Below are positions 1 to 11,579 of a DNA stretch of 64,000 bases, piece by piece. Origin of the DNA: Sinohyriopsis cumingii (lineage: Eukaryota; Mollusca; Bivalvia; Unionida; Unionidae). Below the pieces are notes generated by a model, which ran no database searches, had not been told where the DNA came from, and saw only the letters and a list, made by a program, of their open reading frames with translations. Made by a program: the position numbers and the translations under genes. The stretch covers positions 26,012,590 to 26,076,589 of the forward strand of contig CM068842.1 of assembly GCA_028554795.2 (NCBI GenBank). Reading direction: 5' to 3'. Each line of letters begins with the position of its first letter. Position 1 is the stretch's first letter.

Positions 1-302
1 TGAATCAGTACCTTATGCTCAGACAACCAATGTATTCAACGACAAATTTATATTGCTGTCATATGCTAAAATGGTCATATGCGACACAAAAAACAATACC
101 CTACAATTTTAAAATTAAACCATCTGAAAAGTAAGCCCACTGTGAAAATACCACTATTTAAATCAAGTTAAATTAAGATCATAGTCAAATCCTGATGTAA
201 TAAATTTCATGATCCTTACAACATTTCAAAATCAAATTTCCTCTGATGCACACCAGAATCCATTTTCTTGTCAAATATTTTACTTGAAACTGCACCTATC
301 TT
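1..302. other. no gene seen
   Basis: AT-rich sequence with no splice-flanked coding segment or repeat that I can support. Confidence 0.5.
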
Positions 303-335
303 AACAAGAAGCCCAAGTGGATCTAACATCACTCA
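303..335 (+). repeat. short dispersed repeat motif (copy 1)
   Basis: The segment acaagaagcccaagtggatc recurs almost exactly at 16467-16487. From memory it resembles the head of an interspersed repeat abundant in bivalve genomes (acaagaggcccaa type). The body of such an element is not clear here. A family call would need a repeat-library search. Confidence 0.3.
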
Positions 336-599
336 CCAGGCTGATGCTGACCTAGAAGCTGCAAGCCAAAGAACAGTTGGCCAAGAAATCTCATTATCAG
401 GATGCTTACTGACATTGACAGGTAGCTATACTGTATGGTTAATTTGGCATCGTTTGTACAAACTCGATCTTTTTTTATTGCTGTTGATTTCAATGACACT
501 TTTACCACATTATTGGCTATGTCAACATGAGGGCTTTTTGCTTGGATGGTACAGTTCAGTTAAATTCTGCTGTGTAGTATTCTGGCAGGAGATGTTGAT

Positions 600-916
600 G
601 TGTGTTTTTGGAATTTTAACGTAGCTTTAACAATTTGAGTCATACTGCAATGATGTCTGCAGTGTAGCAGTTTATAGTGATGTCTAGCATTGGGGCATCA
701 TCCAAAAGACATGTGGCATCATGTCCCACCCAGAAACATTATCTTGACGCCAGGCTGAACAGTCCTAACACCAACCTCTTAAAGCTGAGCCTGAAGCAAA
801 GCAGCTGCCAGTACCATTTTTATAAGTCTTTAGTATGAATCAGCTGGGGTTCGAACCCATGACCTCCTGCATCTGATGCAGATGCTATAACTACTTGGGC
901 CGCTGGAGTGGTTGGC
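600..916 (-). mobile_element. tRNA-derived SINE, family A, copy 1
   Basis: Minus-strand copy of a roughly 320-bp SINE with four other copies in the window (11810-12131, 35402-35731, 40990-41309, 42869-43188). The head carries a tRNA-like B box (ggttcgaaccc read on the minus strand, around 847-858). The conserved body includes a motif equivalent to gatgccccagtgctagacat, and the tail is TG/CA-rich. This copy is diverged, and I see no convincing target-site duplication. The open frame across 268-624 runs into it and is not a gene. Confidence 0.8.
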
Positions 917-1041
917 AGTGGCTGTTTAAAGGTTTTTCTATTTTTTCTAAAACAGCTCAATTTGATAGTGGAGAAGCCACATTTCTGTAAAATATTAAAG
1001 CTTTTATGCCAGGATGCTTTCACTCAAATCTGGTCCAATTC

Positions 1042-1665
1042 TTAACACATTAACCCCTAGCGATGACTTTACAGGGCAGGAGGTAGTAGCCTACTGCCGA
1101 GCTCTGTAGCGTCATGGTCATGCATGATACACTAAAGTGGGTGGTATTATAGAAAGGTAGATAGATGTAGCTCTACAATGATACCAAATAATCTGGAATA
1201 TCTAGTTGCACTACAAAATACAGAGAGAAAAACCTCATTTTATGGACCCGACTTTTTTTTACCCAAAATTTGCCCGTCGTCGGAATCCGATTTTGTGTCT
1301 GGATTTTAGACTTTTTGGTCTCAGATCTAAGGCAAACCGGTATGAGCTGCAAACAGATAGATGAGCCTTTGCAAAAAGTAGGATAAGATGGGCATTTGGA
1401 ATAAAGAGTGGTCTCAATACAAAAATAATGGCTCTGTTTAGCAAAAGAAAAAAAAAAAAGGAGGGGGGTCCAAATTTTACCCTTCTGCTCACGCGAGAGT
1501 CAAATAGCCAATGAAAATCGATGTTTCTAACACCACTAGGCAGTATGTTATTGAAAGATGACCAGGGATTTGGTGTTTTCGAGTCTATTCAGAAATAACT
1601 TTCAAGTGTTTCCTACTCGATTTTCAGGCAAAAATGACAAAAAGCTCCATGGGTTAATGTATTAA
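1042..1665 (+). mobile_element. piggyBac-like MITE, copy 1
   Basis: A 624-bp element bounded by TTAA on both sides (1042-1045 and 1662-1665), with terminal inverted repeats of the form (C/T)ACATTAACCC. A second copy of almost identical length (623 bp) lies in the opposite orientation at 20063-20685. No transposase frame survives, and the small frame on the minus strand here is incidental. TTAA target duplications and CCC-type ends are typical of piggyBac elements. The element is non-autonomous by its size. Confidence 0.8.
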
Positions 1666-2328
1666 GAGCAGTAATGTTTAGAAGTTGCATTTAAAAGACT
1701 TCATTATTTTTAGCAATTTTGGCAGACTGGCTTCATTTTGTATGAACTTGAAAGACCTTCATTCTAAAAGATTTTATGTATTAAAATCTGGTCACATTCT
1801 CTTCGTCAGTTTTTGAGATGTTGTTTAAATGTAGTTTTTAATAAATCTGATGACAAATTGAATTGGCATCATTTATACAAGCTTGAAAAGCCTGTCAAGT
1901 TTGGTTTAATTGGCCTACTGGTTTTTAGTAGCTGACAGTAGATATTACTGACAGACAATGCATAGCCAATGACTAACAAAAAAATGCTAGAAGCAAGCCC
2001 ATACTTTAAGCTCATATGGATTGGTGAGTTAAACTATCCTGAACAAAGCTGTGGTTAATTTCCAGTTTTCGAGCATTTAAATCTGAGCCCTACCTCTGTG
2101 GCAATACCATATAACTCTAGGCTGTTCATGATACAAAGAAGTATAAGCTCAGAAATTGTTTTATGAGTAATAAAGGCAAGTGTCAACTGAAATACCTACA
2201 TTCATCTTTGGAGAGATCTGGAAACTTTACACCACCACTGAAAAAAATGAAAAGCATTTGCTGAGTAAAACTTTCAAAAATAACTAATATATATAAGCAT
2301 GAGGGAATGCAAGTTTATATAATCTTGG
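1666..2328. other. no gene seen
   Basis: AT-rich spacer. The last 30-50 bases contain degenerate copies of the 35-bp repeat that follows. Confidence 0.5.
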
Positions 2329-2620
2329 TTATGAGGGAATGAGAATATATACATGTTAGTCTCAAGTATGAGGGCATGGGGTAAAATATGTCAGTCTCAG
2401 GTATGAGGGCATGGGGTAATATATGTCAGTCTCAGGTATGAGGGCATGGGGTAACATATGTCAGTCTCAGGTATGAGGGCATGGGGTAACATGTGTCAGT
2501 CTCAGGTATGACGGCATGGGGTAACATGTCAGTCTCAGGTACGAGGGCATGGGATAACATATGTTAGTCCCAGGTATGAGGGCATGGGGTAACATATGTC
2601 AGTCTCAGGTATGAGGGAAC
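2329..2620 (+). repeat. 35-bp tandem repeat, about 8 copies
   Basis: The unit begins gtatgagggcatggggtaac and ends gtcagtctcag. Units start at 2366, 2401, 2436, 2471, 2506 (33 bp), 2539 and 2574, with a diverged unit before them and a truncated one after. Most units differ by only one to three bases, so the array is fairly young. The two short open frames here lie within or run out of the array and are not genes. Confidence 0.95.
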
Positions 2621-3544
2621 AGGACAATTTATATGTGCACTGCAGTATAATTGACCAGATAAAAATATCGGACAATTTGATGATATTAAAACTACAACTC
2701 CTTAGTTTGATTTTAACCATATTATTTTTTATTATCATAGTAGTAGTGTTTCTTATAATTCATAAATGGTTGCAAAGAAGTTATTAAAGGCAGGTTCACA
2801 AATAAAAGATGAATGCTCATCCACAAATTGTCAACCATCAGGACAAAAGCAGATCTCGTACTGGTTTGTTTTCTTCACCACAAAGGTTTGAATTTCTCCA
2901 TAGTGATGAAAATAAAGTGGACTCAGCAGTAAGAAGACTTTTATTTTATTGACTGACTCATGCGACTACAAGATGCTTAATCATTTGACAAGGAAAAATC
3001 AATGACTGAAAGAATTAAAAATAATCAATGACAGATAGAAGAACTTGTGGTGATGACTAATTTATTTGTCAAAGGTCTTCCTTTCTATACAATCTACCAG
3101 TAGGAGGACAGATACATATGTGTAGGCTATGATATTACTGTTAAAGGAGAGAGCTAAGGTTCTGAGGGTCAAAGAAAACTTTGCTGCAGTATTCACTATT
3201 TTAAATTAACCACAATTAATAAATAATGTAAAATTAACCTATAAGAATAACAAGAAAGGAGCAGCTAAAGATAATGATTAAAGATCAGATGCTAAATGAT
3301 TATGTCCATGCTATCTCAATATCATCACAACAGAATATCATGAACTAATGACTTCATTATACTCTTAACATCAAGTAATGGTGTATATGTAATTTTTCCC
3401 CACAAAACTAAAATAAGAACCCATCTCCTTGGCAAAAAGAATTTCCAAACATTTAGGATAAAGACCACTTCTTTCTCAAATGTTAAAGGTTCAGACCATC
3501 TCTGATATTATTCAGTATTAATACGAGTGTTCAAGCTGAGCTGT
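2621..3544. other. no gene seen
   Basis: AT-rich sequence without recognisable coding or repeat structure. Confidence 0.5.
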
Positions 3545-3850
3545 GATAACAAGATTTTCAAGATGGCTGTCATGGTGACCATATTGGATGTCAAATCAGC
3601 ACCATTTTTATCTAGGAACAGCTAGACGTCACAAGAAGTGAAAACTCAATGTTGATATGACCATCCATGTAAGAGTAGCAATAAGATTTTCGAGAAGGCC
3701 ACTATTGTAGCCATATAGGAAGTCAGACTGGTAACATTTTCATTTAGGACAAACTAGACATCATAAGAAGTCTTTTAGTGAAACCCCCATGTCGATATAC
3801 TATCCATTCTTAAGAAGTGACATCATTTTCAAGATGCAGGGCCTGAAAAT
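3545..3850 (+). repeat. Diverged satellite, about 130-150-bp unit (small cluster)
   Basis: Two and a half diverged monomers are marked by aagattttcaagatggc, gaccatattggatgtca, catttaggacaaactagaca and gaccatcc. Marker spacing is 132 bp and then 149 bp. The same monomer forms a longer cluster at 31640-32690, so this is a dispersed satellite family. Confidence 0.75.
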
Positions 3851-4546
3851 TTTATTTTTAACTCACCAGTAGGACTATTTATTTTGGTAAACAACAAATG
3901 GATAGTTGATATTTCCATACAAGTGTAAGTTAAATATTATGATCATTATCTAAAGAGGTAAACATTTATTTGGGTCTGAGTCTAGGACAATGGTAATCCC
4001 CATGGAATAACCTGTGGTACCTGATACTTACCACAATCTTTATTATAATTTTAGTAACAAATATTAGATTTGTCGAGAAGTGAACTTTTGTCCTGCATCC
4101 TGGCTCTTCTTTTGTGTCTTAATTTTTTAAAATGAAATATTGTTTATTTGAAAAATTATTCATTCCTGCGATAACATCGGAAACAGAAATCATCTGTATC
4201 GTTGTGTTCAGGTTATGAGTTGAGTGAAATTTGTTGTTATTCAAATTATTATCCACTGCCAATACAAATTGTTCTTAAATAATATCCTTGGACAGAAACA
4301 TTTGGAATTATAGTGAATGCAGAGCAGGACATCTTGGATTGTATTATTGTAATTAACTGGAAGACTGCTGGTACATCATCAAACTTCAGGCCACTGGTAC
4401 ATTAGAATATACAAGACTAAAGGCACATTTCACTTCCCCCATGAGTGCCTCGTGATCCTATGAGATGACATTGGTCATGTGTTTGATCAGGACTAGGTTG
4501 CAATGGAAGATATCTAGTTGAGAGCAACATCGTACAAGAAAAAATG

Positions 4547-5233
4547 TCAAACAGCATAATTTACGATTTCTGCACAAAAGTGTTGCTGTTTTTGTTTTTT
4601 GGGCATTTCTGAAGCAGTAACTTCAGCAAATTGGATTGCACCTTTGCAGAGGCAAAGTGTTGCTGGTATTTCCCCGAATTTTGTGACTTTCCATTGGAAC
4701 AATGGAGAGGGTAAACTGCCCAAGACAGATCCCAGAGTGGTCAGGCTTAATGAGTGAATCCTCAAAAACTGGCGGAAATGCAAGGAAAGTGTAACAGATG
4801 ATGTAAGCATGTTTCTGCTACAGTTGTGATGGCGAAACAAGCCTTTGCTATCAGCAACTGCCTCCATCGATGCAAGGAATTGTGAGGCACATGTTGTCTG
4901 CACAAGTGACATTAAGTCAGCCATTACAACAAGACATGATGTCATTGTCTGGTTCTACAGGCACTGAAAGTCATGTGATTTCTGCCCAGAGCAACAATAT
5001 GGCTACCCATGATAAATGCTGATGCTGTGTCCAAAATGCATGCATGCTTGACAAAAATGGAAGATATCATGACCAATGTCACTAGTAAAATGCAAATGCC
5101 TAGCACATCAGCTGCAGGAACAGCACACCCTGGTCTCGTAGGGGTCTCACTAAACACCACAAGACACACCAAGACTCTCCAAGAACACATTAAAACTTTA
5201 TTAAATACCTACATTAAATTTCGACAACAATAA
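4547..5233. other. unassigned coding-like tract, broken
   Basis: Both strands have moderately long open stretches (132 codons on minus at 4547-4945, 74 codons on plus at 5009-5233). Plus-strand frames have coding-like composition but are interrupted by stops and shifts. No domain or family is recognised. It may be a decayed transposon gene, or no gene at all. Confidence 0.2.
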
Positions 5234-5500
5234 AAACAAACAAACAAAAAGTGAATATTCAGCAATTGTGAAACAGGAAAAGTAGTGAGGTCAAGAGTTG
5301 CCAAGGGAAATAACTCCCATTCTGATAAGAGTGGTCGGGTACAGTAACGTGTCTGAATACTTATTAACATTTATCAACAAGTGGCAACACCACTGGGGGA
5401 GCAAAGCGTTTCAACCCCAAGAAAATTCCCAAGACATTTTGTCCCAAAGACATTTCAACTCCATCAATGAGACAATTTGACCCCAATTCATGCATATTTA

Positions 5501-5860
5501 AAACAATAGCTAGCACACTGCTAATGGAAATTTCCATTAATCACACAATTATTCATTGATGTCTACAATTTAAGAAGATACCAAGACATTGCTAAATCAC
5601 CAAAAAAATATGTCAACAGTTAATTATAAGTAAAAGTCACTTTTATTATGCTAATTTGAATAAAAAGAAATCAAATTAACCACACACTGTAAATTTGTAT
5701 AATTTTGTTTTAAAACAATAATTAGCACACTGCTAATGGTCATTCCAACTAATCACTATTCATTATGTCTGCAATTTAAGAATCACAACAAACTGCTAAA
5801 AAGTCAAAAAATGATGCCAACAGTTAATAATAATTAAAGTCACTTTTATAAGGTCAATCA
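5501..5860 (+). repeat. Tandem duplication, about 212-bp unit
   Basis: Two diverged copies each begin aaacaata followed by gcacactgctaatgg, and continue through tgtc(t)acaatttaagaa, caacagttaat and agtcacttttat. Unit starts are near 5501 and 5713. There is no coding content. Confidence 0.8.
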
Positions 5861-6103
5861 ATGCGAGCAAATTTCAATGAAAAGTAAAAGGTATGAACAT
5901 TAAATATACCAAATGCTGTACATTTTTATGAAAGAGCCAAAAATTTTCATTACAAGCCAATTTTTATCCAAAGCTTTATAAAAAGTGTTTGGTATACTTG
6001 TGTGTAAATTTTGGATTAATTTATAGCAAATACATTTTATATTGTGACATTTAAATCAGATATATTTTGGAATAATACGAACCAAACTGTGTTAACTGTG
6101 ACG

Positions 6104-6209
6104 ATGGTGTTTTATCCTTGTGTAAAATGCAATAAGCATGTCAGGCCTCACCAACTTGCTTTGTCTTGTAATAGATGCGGGAAATGGTAGCATCACATTT
6201 GCGATACAG
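6104..6209 (+). pseudogene. PHD/treble-clef-like zinc-finger exon remnant of a transposon-type protein
   Basis: From ATG at 6104 the frame reads MVFYPCVKCNKHV, then ALSCNRCGKW, a TAG stop, and HHICDTG, ending at a possible splice donor (CAG|GTTAAT). The spacing CxxC, CxxC, W, H, C fits a small zinc finger like those preceding MULE-type transposase domains in many invertebrate proteins, as I recall that family. The TAG sits where a glutamine codon (KWQH) would be expected, so this copy is probably dead. The decayed transposase at 8066-8565 may belong to the same element family but lies on the opposite strand. Confidence 0.45.
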
Positions 6210-7541
6210 GTTAATATAATGATTATCTTTTTTTATTCTGTCAGTCTTCCACTCTTAAATATTTATTTATTTATTTCCAAGTTGAACTTACCAAGTAGCA
6301 TAGATGATGCTTGTATATTCATACATTTTAGATATAAAAGTATATATACACATATAATGATTTTATTCCTTCAAGCTTACCAACGTCATACAGTTTTATA
6401 ATTTCTTTATTTTTAGAACATATGTAAGTAATTAAATATTCAATAAGTTAACGATTAGCAAAAAAATCTTACTAACTTCAATATTTCAGACTGACACCAA
6501 AATTGTTAGTAATTGTGAAGTATTAAATGTTTGACTTTAAATACCAATATATTATGTTCTGTAGCTTCAAAGGTATTTGATTTCTAAATAAATTATTACT
6601 GAGCATGAAGTTTGTAGTAAAATCTTCTTTACAATAAATCAATACATTTTACAAATACATATAAACTGTTAATAATATTTAACTTTCCAAAACACAATAT
6701 ATATTTTATGATTAGTAGTACATAATAGAAAGAATACAAAAATGTTTCAAATGCTTCAACACGGAATTAGACATATTGCTGTATTTACGCGACAATCACA
6801 ATCTTTATTAACCTGATACAAATTAAAGTTGCAACAATTTTAAAAAATCCATTTTGCAAAACCTCATTAAAACTTCACATGTGTAATAAGCATATAAATT
6901 TGTTTAAATCATTTGTCTGTGGTGCTTAATATATTGACTACCTATACAAATAAAAGAGCATTACATTTTTACATATTAAAATTGTTTCCACTGCAGTTGG
7001 CATTCCGTTTCTTGGATTAATGCTAGCATTTGATCACTTAGGTCCTTAATGAGGTATGAATGACACGAGTCATTAAATACCTTTATGTTCCTTACACCTT
7101 ACTCGTAAACTATAGCTAGTATATTTTGTCAACAGAGTTGTATTGATTTGTTAAAACAAGTGATAATCCTTGTCGTACTAGAACTGCAACATATTCTTCA
7201 TCTTTTTGTTATATATCAGAATTATTCATCCTTTCATTTTTTCTGTCGATTATTAGCATATGTCATAAACAAATTAATTCTTCATTTGTTTACAAGTGTT
7301 TAGCGTTTACTGGCTTTCTCACTGATAGGCTCTCTTTACTGACCATGTTTTCATACAGTTCCTCAAGCCTTATTAATTACGGTGTATTTTCCATCTTGAT
7401 TTCTGCATACATTTAATGTCCTTGAGGAATTTTGTGAAAATCTGTCTTTTGCTTTTCGGATATGCACCACCAGATGCTGTCATGTATGCAGTAAGTGTTC
7501 TTATTTTTTAATTGTGATAAAAAACAACACAAATGCCAAAA
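6210..7541. other. no gene seen
   Basis: Strongly AT-rich. The 6138-6401 plus-strand frame is a shifted read-through of the zinc-finger remnant and then of AT-rich DNA. No other feature is supported. Confidence 0.5.
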
Positions 7542-7592
7542 ATTCTGTGCAACTAGTTTCGCATTTAATTTATGCTTCTTCAGGCACGAAAT
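7542..7592 (-). ncRNA. candidate minimal hammerhead ribozyme (Penelope-like type)
   Basis: Read on the minus strand, the segment contains CTGAAGA (core CUGANGA), a stem II of GCAT and ATGC around an AT loop, then GAAA. A one-pair stem III with a two-base loop (C-TA-G) follows, then TT at the cleavage position, then GCAC. GCAC pairs with the GTGC that precedes the core, and stem I extends outward with one mismatch and one wobble pair. Minimal type I hammerheads of this shape are known in Penelope-like retroelements. It lies about 225 nt downstream of, and on the same strand as, a GIY-YIG C-terminal remnant. Activity is untested and stem III is very weak. Confidence 0.55.
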
Positions 7593-7817
7593 GTTTTGAA
7601 AGTAACGGATGACGTCTTTTATTTTAAAACAACAATTACGTCATTACATAACGTCAAAAATGAATGGCATCATCATAACAATTATATACGACAGGATCTA
7701 AAAGATACACGAGTCTCTAATGAAACTTGAATTAGTAAAATAATAAAATAAAATAGAGACAAACAGTCATACATATAATTATATTGTTATAAAGGATATA
7801 CAATATATCAATTTAAA

Positions 7818-7916
7818 TTATACAATTTTATATAGTGCATTAGCATTAAGTCCATTAGGATAAAGAGTATCTAACTTATGAATTCAATAAGTTTCTTTTA
7901 TGAGTCTATTCATGTC
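7818..7916 (-). pseudogene. Penelope-like element, GIY-YIG C-terminal remnant (left arm)
   Basis: The last 33 codons of a GIY-YIG-type endonuclease end, reading NRLIKETY, stop, IHKLDTLYPNGLNAN. The motif (F)WI.KL.TL.P.GLN before the terminus is typical of GIY-YIG proteins of Penelope-like retroelements. A TGA replaces the TGG seen in the right arm, so this arm is broken. The hammerhead-like motif lies downstream on the same strand, which supports the Penelope assignment. Confidence 0.6.
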
Positions 7917-7937
7917 ACCATAGATATTGTGCAAGGT

Positions 7938-8036
7938 GACATAAATAGACTCATAAAAGAAACTTTTTGGATTCGTAAGTTAGATACTCTGTATCCTAAT
8001 GGACTTAATGCTAATGCACTATATAAAATTGTATAA
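7938..8036 (+). pseudogene. Penelope-like element, GIY-YIG C-terminal remnant (right arm)
   Basis: The plus-strand partner of the left arm, 33 codons to TAA, with ETFWIRKLDTLYPNGLN intact. Only the 3' end of the protein is present. Upstream sequence is replaced by the inverted copy. Beyond 8063 the sequence changes to an unrelated transposase remnant, so the fold-back lies at a junction between two element families. Confidence 0.6.
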
Positions 8037-8065
8037 TTTAAATTGATATATTGTATATCTTTTAT

Positions 8066-8565
8066 TATTTTTTAATTGGTAATTCCCGTAGTCATGAACA
8101 GCACTTCTATAATCCATGAAATGGAGCTGTGTCACATTGAAAAGTTTATGTATTAGGTCTTGCACATGCTGTAGTTTCCGGTCAACGTCGAGCTTTAGAA
8201 TGTTATTGATGGACTCTGCATTGTCATTAGTCAAATTCACGCGTTCAGTATTTTTGCGGCTAGGTTTCTGTAGTTTTGGTTTTAAGTTGTTTGTAAAGTA
8301 TTGTACAAATGTTGGATGCTGTTGCGTGACATTATCCTTCAGATGTTTAGTGCAAAGATAACATATAGCCCCCTTGGCTCTATTGGCTTGGTCATGCCCT
8401 TCTCAGCATTACTTAAAAATTCCATCATTTCAGGCACTCAAACTTCTACAGACTCAACATCTCTATCTAGCTCTGTAGCAATATGCTCCAGAAAGCTCTT
8501 GTAAGTTCTGTAAGAAGCGTCTTTGTGCAGAAGGACAGGACCAATAAAAATCGGATGTTCGTTTG
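8066..8565 (-). pseudogene. MULE-like transposase remnant
   Basis: Frames on the minus strand join across shifts and stops into a recognisable order. PIFIGPVLLHKDASYRTY comes first, then a CTKHLKDNV segment, then TNDNAESINNILKL followed by a GNYQL end. The GPVLLHKD, CTxHLK and NNAESxNxxLK motifs recall a transposase family common in cnidarian and mollusc genomes; the MULE label is from memory. At least one frameshift and two stops are visible. The open frame at 8019-8240 is its C-terminal part running into Penelope-like DNA. Confidence 0.5.
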
Positions 8566-9858
8566 TACTTATTCGGACAACTCTTTGATAGGTTATACTA
8601 TCATTTTACTTGTTGATAACTCTTTGATACATTATACTATTGTTTTACTCATCAATAACTCTTTATGCAGTTTGTTTTGTAAATATAATGCAATGAAAGC
8701 ACGATTTACAAGATAACTCAATAATCAATAAATATTCATTACTGTTTGATAGTGTTGATAATACCCTGATATATGACAAGTTAATTTTATATTTTCTTTA
8801 TTGAGACACTTGAAAGTTATTTGGTAAAAATAAATGTAAATACGACAGCTTATATCCTTCCTTCTGATTTCAGTTCGAAACATGCTATCTGATGTAAATT
8901 GAAGACAATGAAATACTACCTTTTATATTTTCTTACTGTGCTTGCGAAAATATTAATAACTTCCAAATTAAATCAGGTATGTTTGTTTCATTACTTTTAT
9001 TTCTTCTTTTAATCAGTCTGTAATTTGGGATGAATCAGTCCATAATTTGCTCCAATATGCATGGTCCCAATCAGCCATGATCCATATCAACCTGATACCT
9101 AAGGCGGCAAAGTTGAGAAGAGGAGGCAAATTTTTAGTTGAGTTTTAAAAAAATGACGCTTTTGATATGAACAGTGGCAGTACTAATACAGAAAAATACC
9201 CTTTATAAATTGGATTCTAACGATACCTACAAGCTACGACATCTGCATCATTTAAGACATATTAAGATAAAGAGACAAATGCCCTTTCTGCCAATGTTGA
9301 CAAGCACCTTTTAAAAACTCTTTTAAATAATTCAGTTTTCGACCAGCGTTCTTGCGATCCATATCATGTGATGATATAATCAACATATTTTCTGAAAATA
9401 AAGCAAGGCTAATTCAATTATAAGAGATGAGTTTGTTTAATGTTTGTTTAATGTATGGCGGTGTCTATGGATATGCCTTGTGGCGGCAAATCGCTTTAAT
9501 GGATGCTTTTTTCAAAGACTTTTCAATCCAGTAACAGCATCATCTTTGCTCAACATGTGTCATATTTTTGGCATGTCCTCTCGATTCACTATTGAGACAG
9601 GGTAATTCATACACTAACAGAAAGAATGTAACATGTAGAACACTAGCAATTGTATTCATTTCAGTAAATACGTCTTAGTATAAGAAATAAATTTTATATT
9701 TCAGCATACATCATAAAAAGAGCAACAACTTAACGGAGGATTGATTACGACAAACACACACACACATAAAAAATTAAAAATATACACCAAACAGAATGGA
9801 AGTGGTTTCCCTGGATTCTAAAGAAGAATGCTTGATAACAGTAGGCAGAAATGATGTT
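8566..9858. other. no gene seen
   Basis: AT-rich spacer with a short CA run near 9757. The 9745-9933 minus-strand frame enters the inverted repeat that follows. Confidence 0.5.
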
Positions 9859-10069
9859 TAATACGAATAATACTATCATACAGGTTAGAGAATTTTTAAT
9901 TTGTACTCTACAGAGATTTGAACCCAGGTCCATGGCTTAATCATGAGGGAATATGGACTTGTGTGTGCATGCAAGGCAATGGGTGCCGTTTACCCATGGA
10001 CCTGGGTTTGAATCTCCATAGAGTACGAATTAAAAATTCTCTAACCTATATGATATTATTATTTGTACT
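9859..10069. repeat. Inverted repeat with tRNA-like B box in each arm
   Basis: Arms 9859-9936 and 9993-10069 are reverse complements around ccatgg (9930-9935 and 9994-9999). Each arm contains acctgggtttgaatctc or its complement, which resembles a tRNA T-arm/B box. The likeliest reading is two tRNA-derived SINE fragments in inverted orientation, or a fold-back element. The small frames here are artefacts. Confidence 0.75.
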
Positions 10070-10083
10070 AAATATATATATAT

Positions 10084-10172
10084 ACACCTCTCCCTCAATA
10101 ACTCGCGCACATCGGGGTCCAAAAACATGGACCGCACAATAAGTGAAGCAGGAGTTATTGAGGGACCTATAT
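10084..10172. mobile_element. Miniature TIR element (about 90 bp), TA-flanked
   Basis: The inverted termini tccctcaataact (10091-10103) and agttattgaggga (10153-10165) flank a core with its own gtcc/ggac pairing. Both sides are runs of TATA. Size and ends fit a tiny Tc1/mariner- or pogo-type MITE. Confidence 0.6.
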
Positions 10173-10939
10173 ATAAAAAAAAAAAACCAATAAAGGGATC
10201 CATGTAAAGGCAAAAGGGGGAGGTGGCAGGTTTTAGTGTTGAATACTCAATTTATAATCGTGCTGAGATTAACTGTGAATAAATTTCTCTTCATAACAGT
10301 GTACTTTATTTTTTCCTCATATAGCAACATTTATTTCAGGATAAAAGACAGTATATTGAGATCATCAAAATCATTATTCCACATGGTTTCCATTCGCTTA
10401 ACACGTGTACCACTTCACATGTTGTGTACATCACTAATTTGTGTGTTGAATTGGATACATTCTAGTTTTATTGTTTGATCCAAATCAGATGTTTGTTTTT
10501 TTTAATACAGAAGATTGACACTCTTTTCAAGAAACATTGTCAATTGAACAAATGAACGAATGAACGATTGATAGATATAGATTTGACTGTGGTAGAAGTA
10601 AAATGAAAAAAAATCACAAGGGTTAATCATTACCAACATGAATTTAATGGTTTCACACTTTTAAACAGTGGCTGGAGACCCAAAATGTTGACTATGTAAA
10701 GATCATACAGTTGAGAAATCTGCAGGATTTTGCTCGGCAGCAGAGAAATCAAGGAGTAACACAAAAAAAGTTAACTTTTTTTTTCAAGATGTTAAGTTAT
10801 ATTTGTCAAGCCTGTCACAAATGGCAAGTATTATCGTGTTCAAATTTACATTGTTTTAAATTTGTAGATCTTCCCAGGCTATCAATCTGCAACATCATGC
10901 AAGTACATATATGATGTTTCTTGTATGAATAATACACCT
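10173..10939. other. no gene seen
   Basis: AT-rich. Short plus-strand frames (10236-10478 and 10711-10914) show no recognisable domain. Confidence 0.45.
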
Positions 10940-11313
10940 GACAATTTTGTTGCTGGGAAAATTTCATCATGGTTTGAAGGTTGGCAGAATATTACTTCAG
11001 ATGCTTGCATTCTGAACACTGAGCAATGTTATGAAAATAGAGTTCGAACAGTGACCTGTGTAAACATATGTATCAAACCAAATTATTTTAACTGAAGAGA
11101 GACAAATTAATGTCATTTTTGGCAGAGAACAGACAGGTTGTCTTTCACCAGTGACAGCTCTCTTTTTGGTTGGAGGGGAATAAATCATACAACCAAAGCT
11201 CAAACAGGTGGTCATTGGGATCAAGATGAAAACTTACTCATATTAACCCATTGGAATGGAAAGCCTGCTGTTTGACATAACAATCTATTTGGAGGTGAAG
11301 AACACTCATGTGC

Positions 11314-11579
11314 ACATCTACATGGACAACTCCACAGCAGTTTTCATCCAAACATCCACATGGACAACTCTATAGCAGTTTTCATACAAACATCTACATG
11401 GACAACTCCATAGCAGTTTTCATCCAAACATCTACATGGACAACTCCATAGCAGTTTTCATACCAACATCTACATGGACAACTCCATAGCAGTTTTCATA
11501 CAAACATCTACATGGACAACTCCATTGCAGTTTTCATACAAACATCTACATGGATAACTCTGTAGCAGTTTTCATCCAA
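11314..11579 (+). repeat. 38-bp tandem repeat, 7 copies, inside RNase H
   Basis: Units start at 11314, 11352, 11390, 11428, 11466, 11504 and 11542. The consensus begins acatctacatggacaactcc and ends tcatacaa. One unit encodes IYMDNSTAV, the second catalytic-aspartate region of the RNase H domain in which it sits. Because 38 is not a multiple of three, the expansion destroys the frame. Confidence 0.95.

Larger units (their letters stand above)
7791..8063. repeat. Long inverted repeat (about 129-bp arms, 15-bp loop)
   Basis: Arms 7791-7919 and 7935-8063 are near-perfect reverse complements around a short centre. Each arm carries the same 99-bp coding end, on opposite strands, so the structure is a tail-out fold-back of a retroelement 3' end. 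The DNA could extrude a cruciform, and a transcript of either strand would form a long hairpin. Confidence 0.9.

Noticed and set aside
2329-2620. CRISPR array
   Set aside because: The units are contiguous tandem copies with no unique spacers, and the window is eukaryotic.
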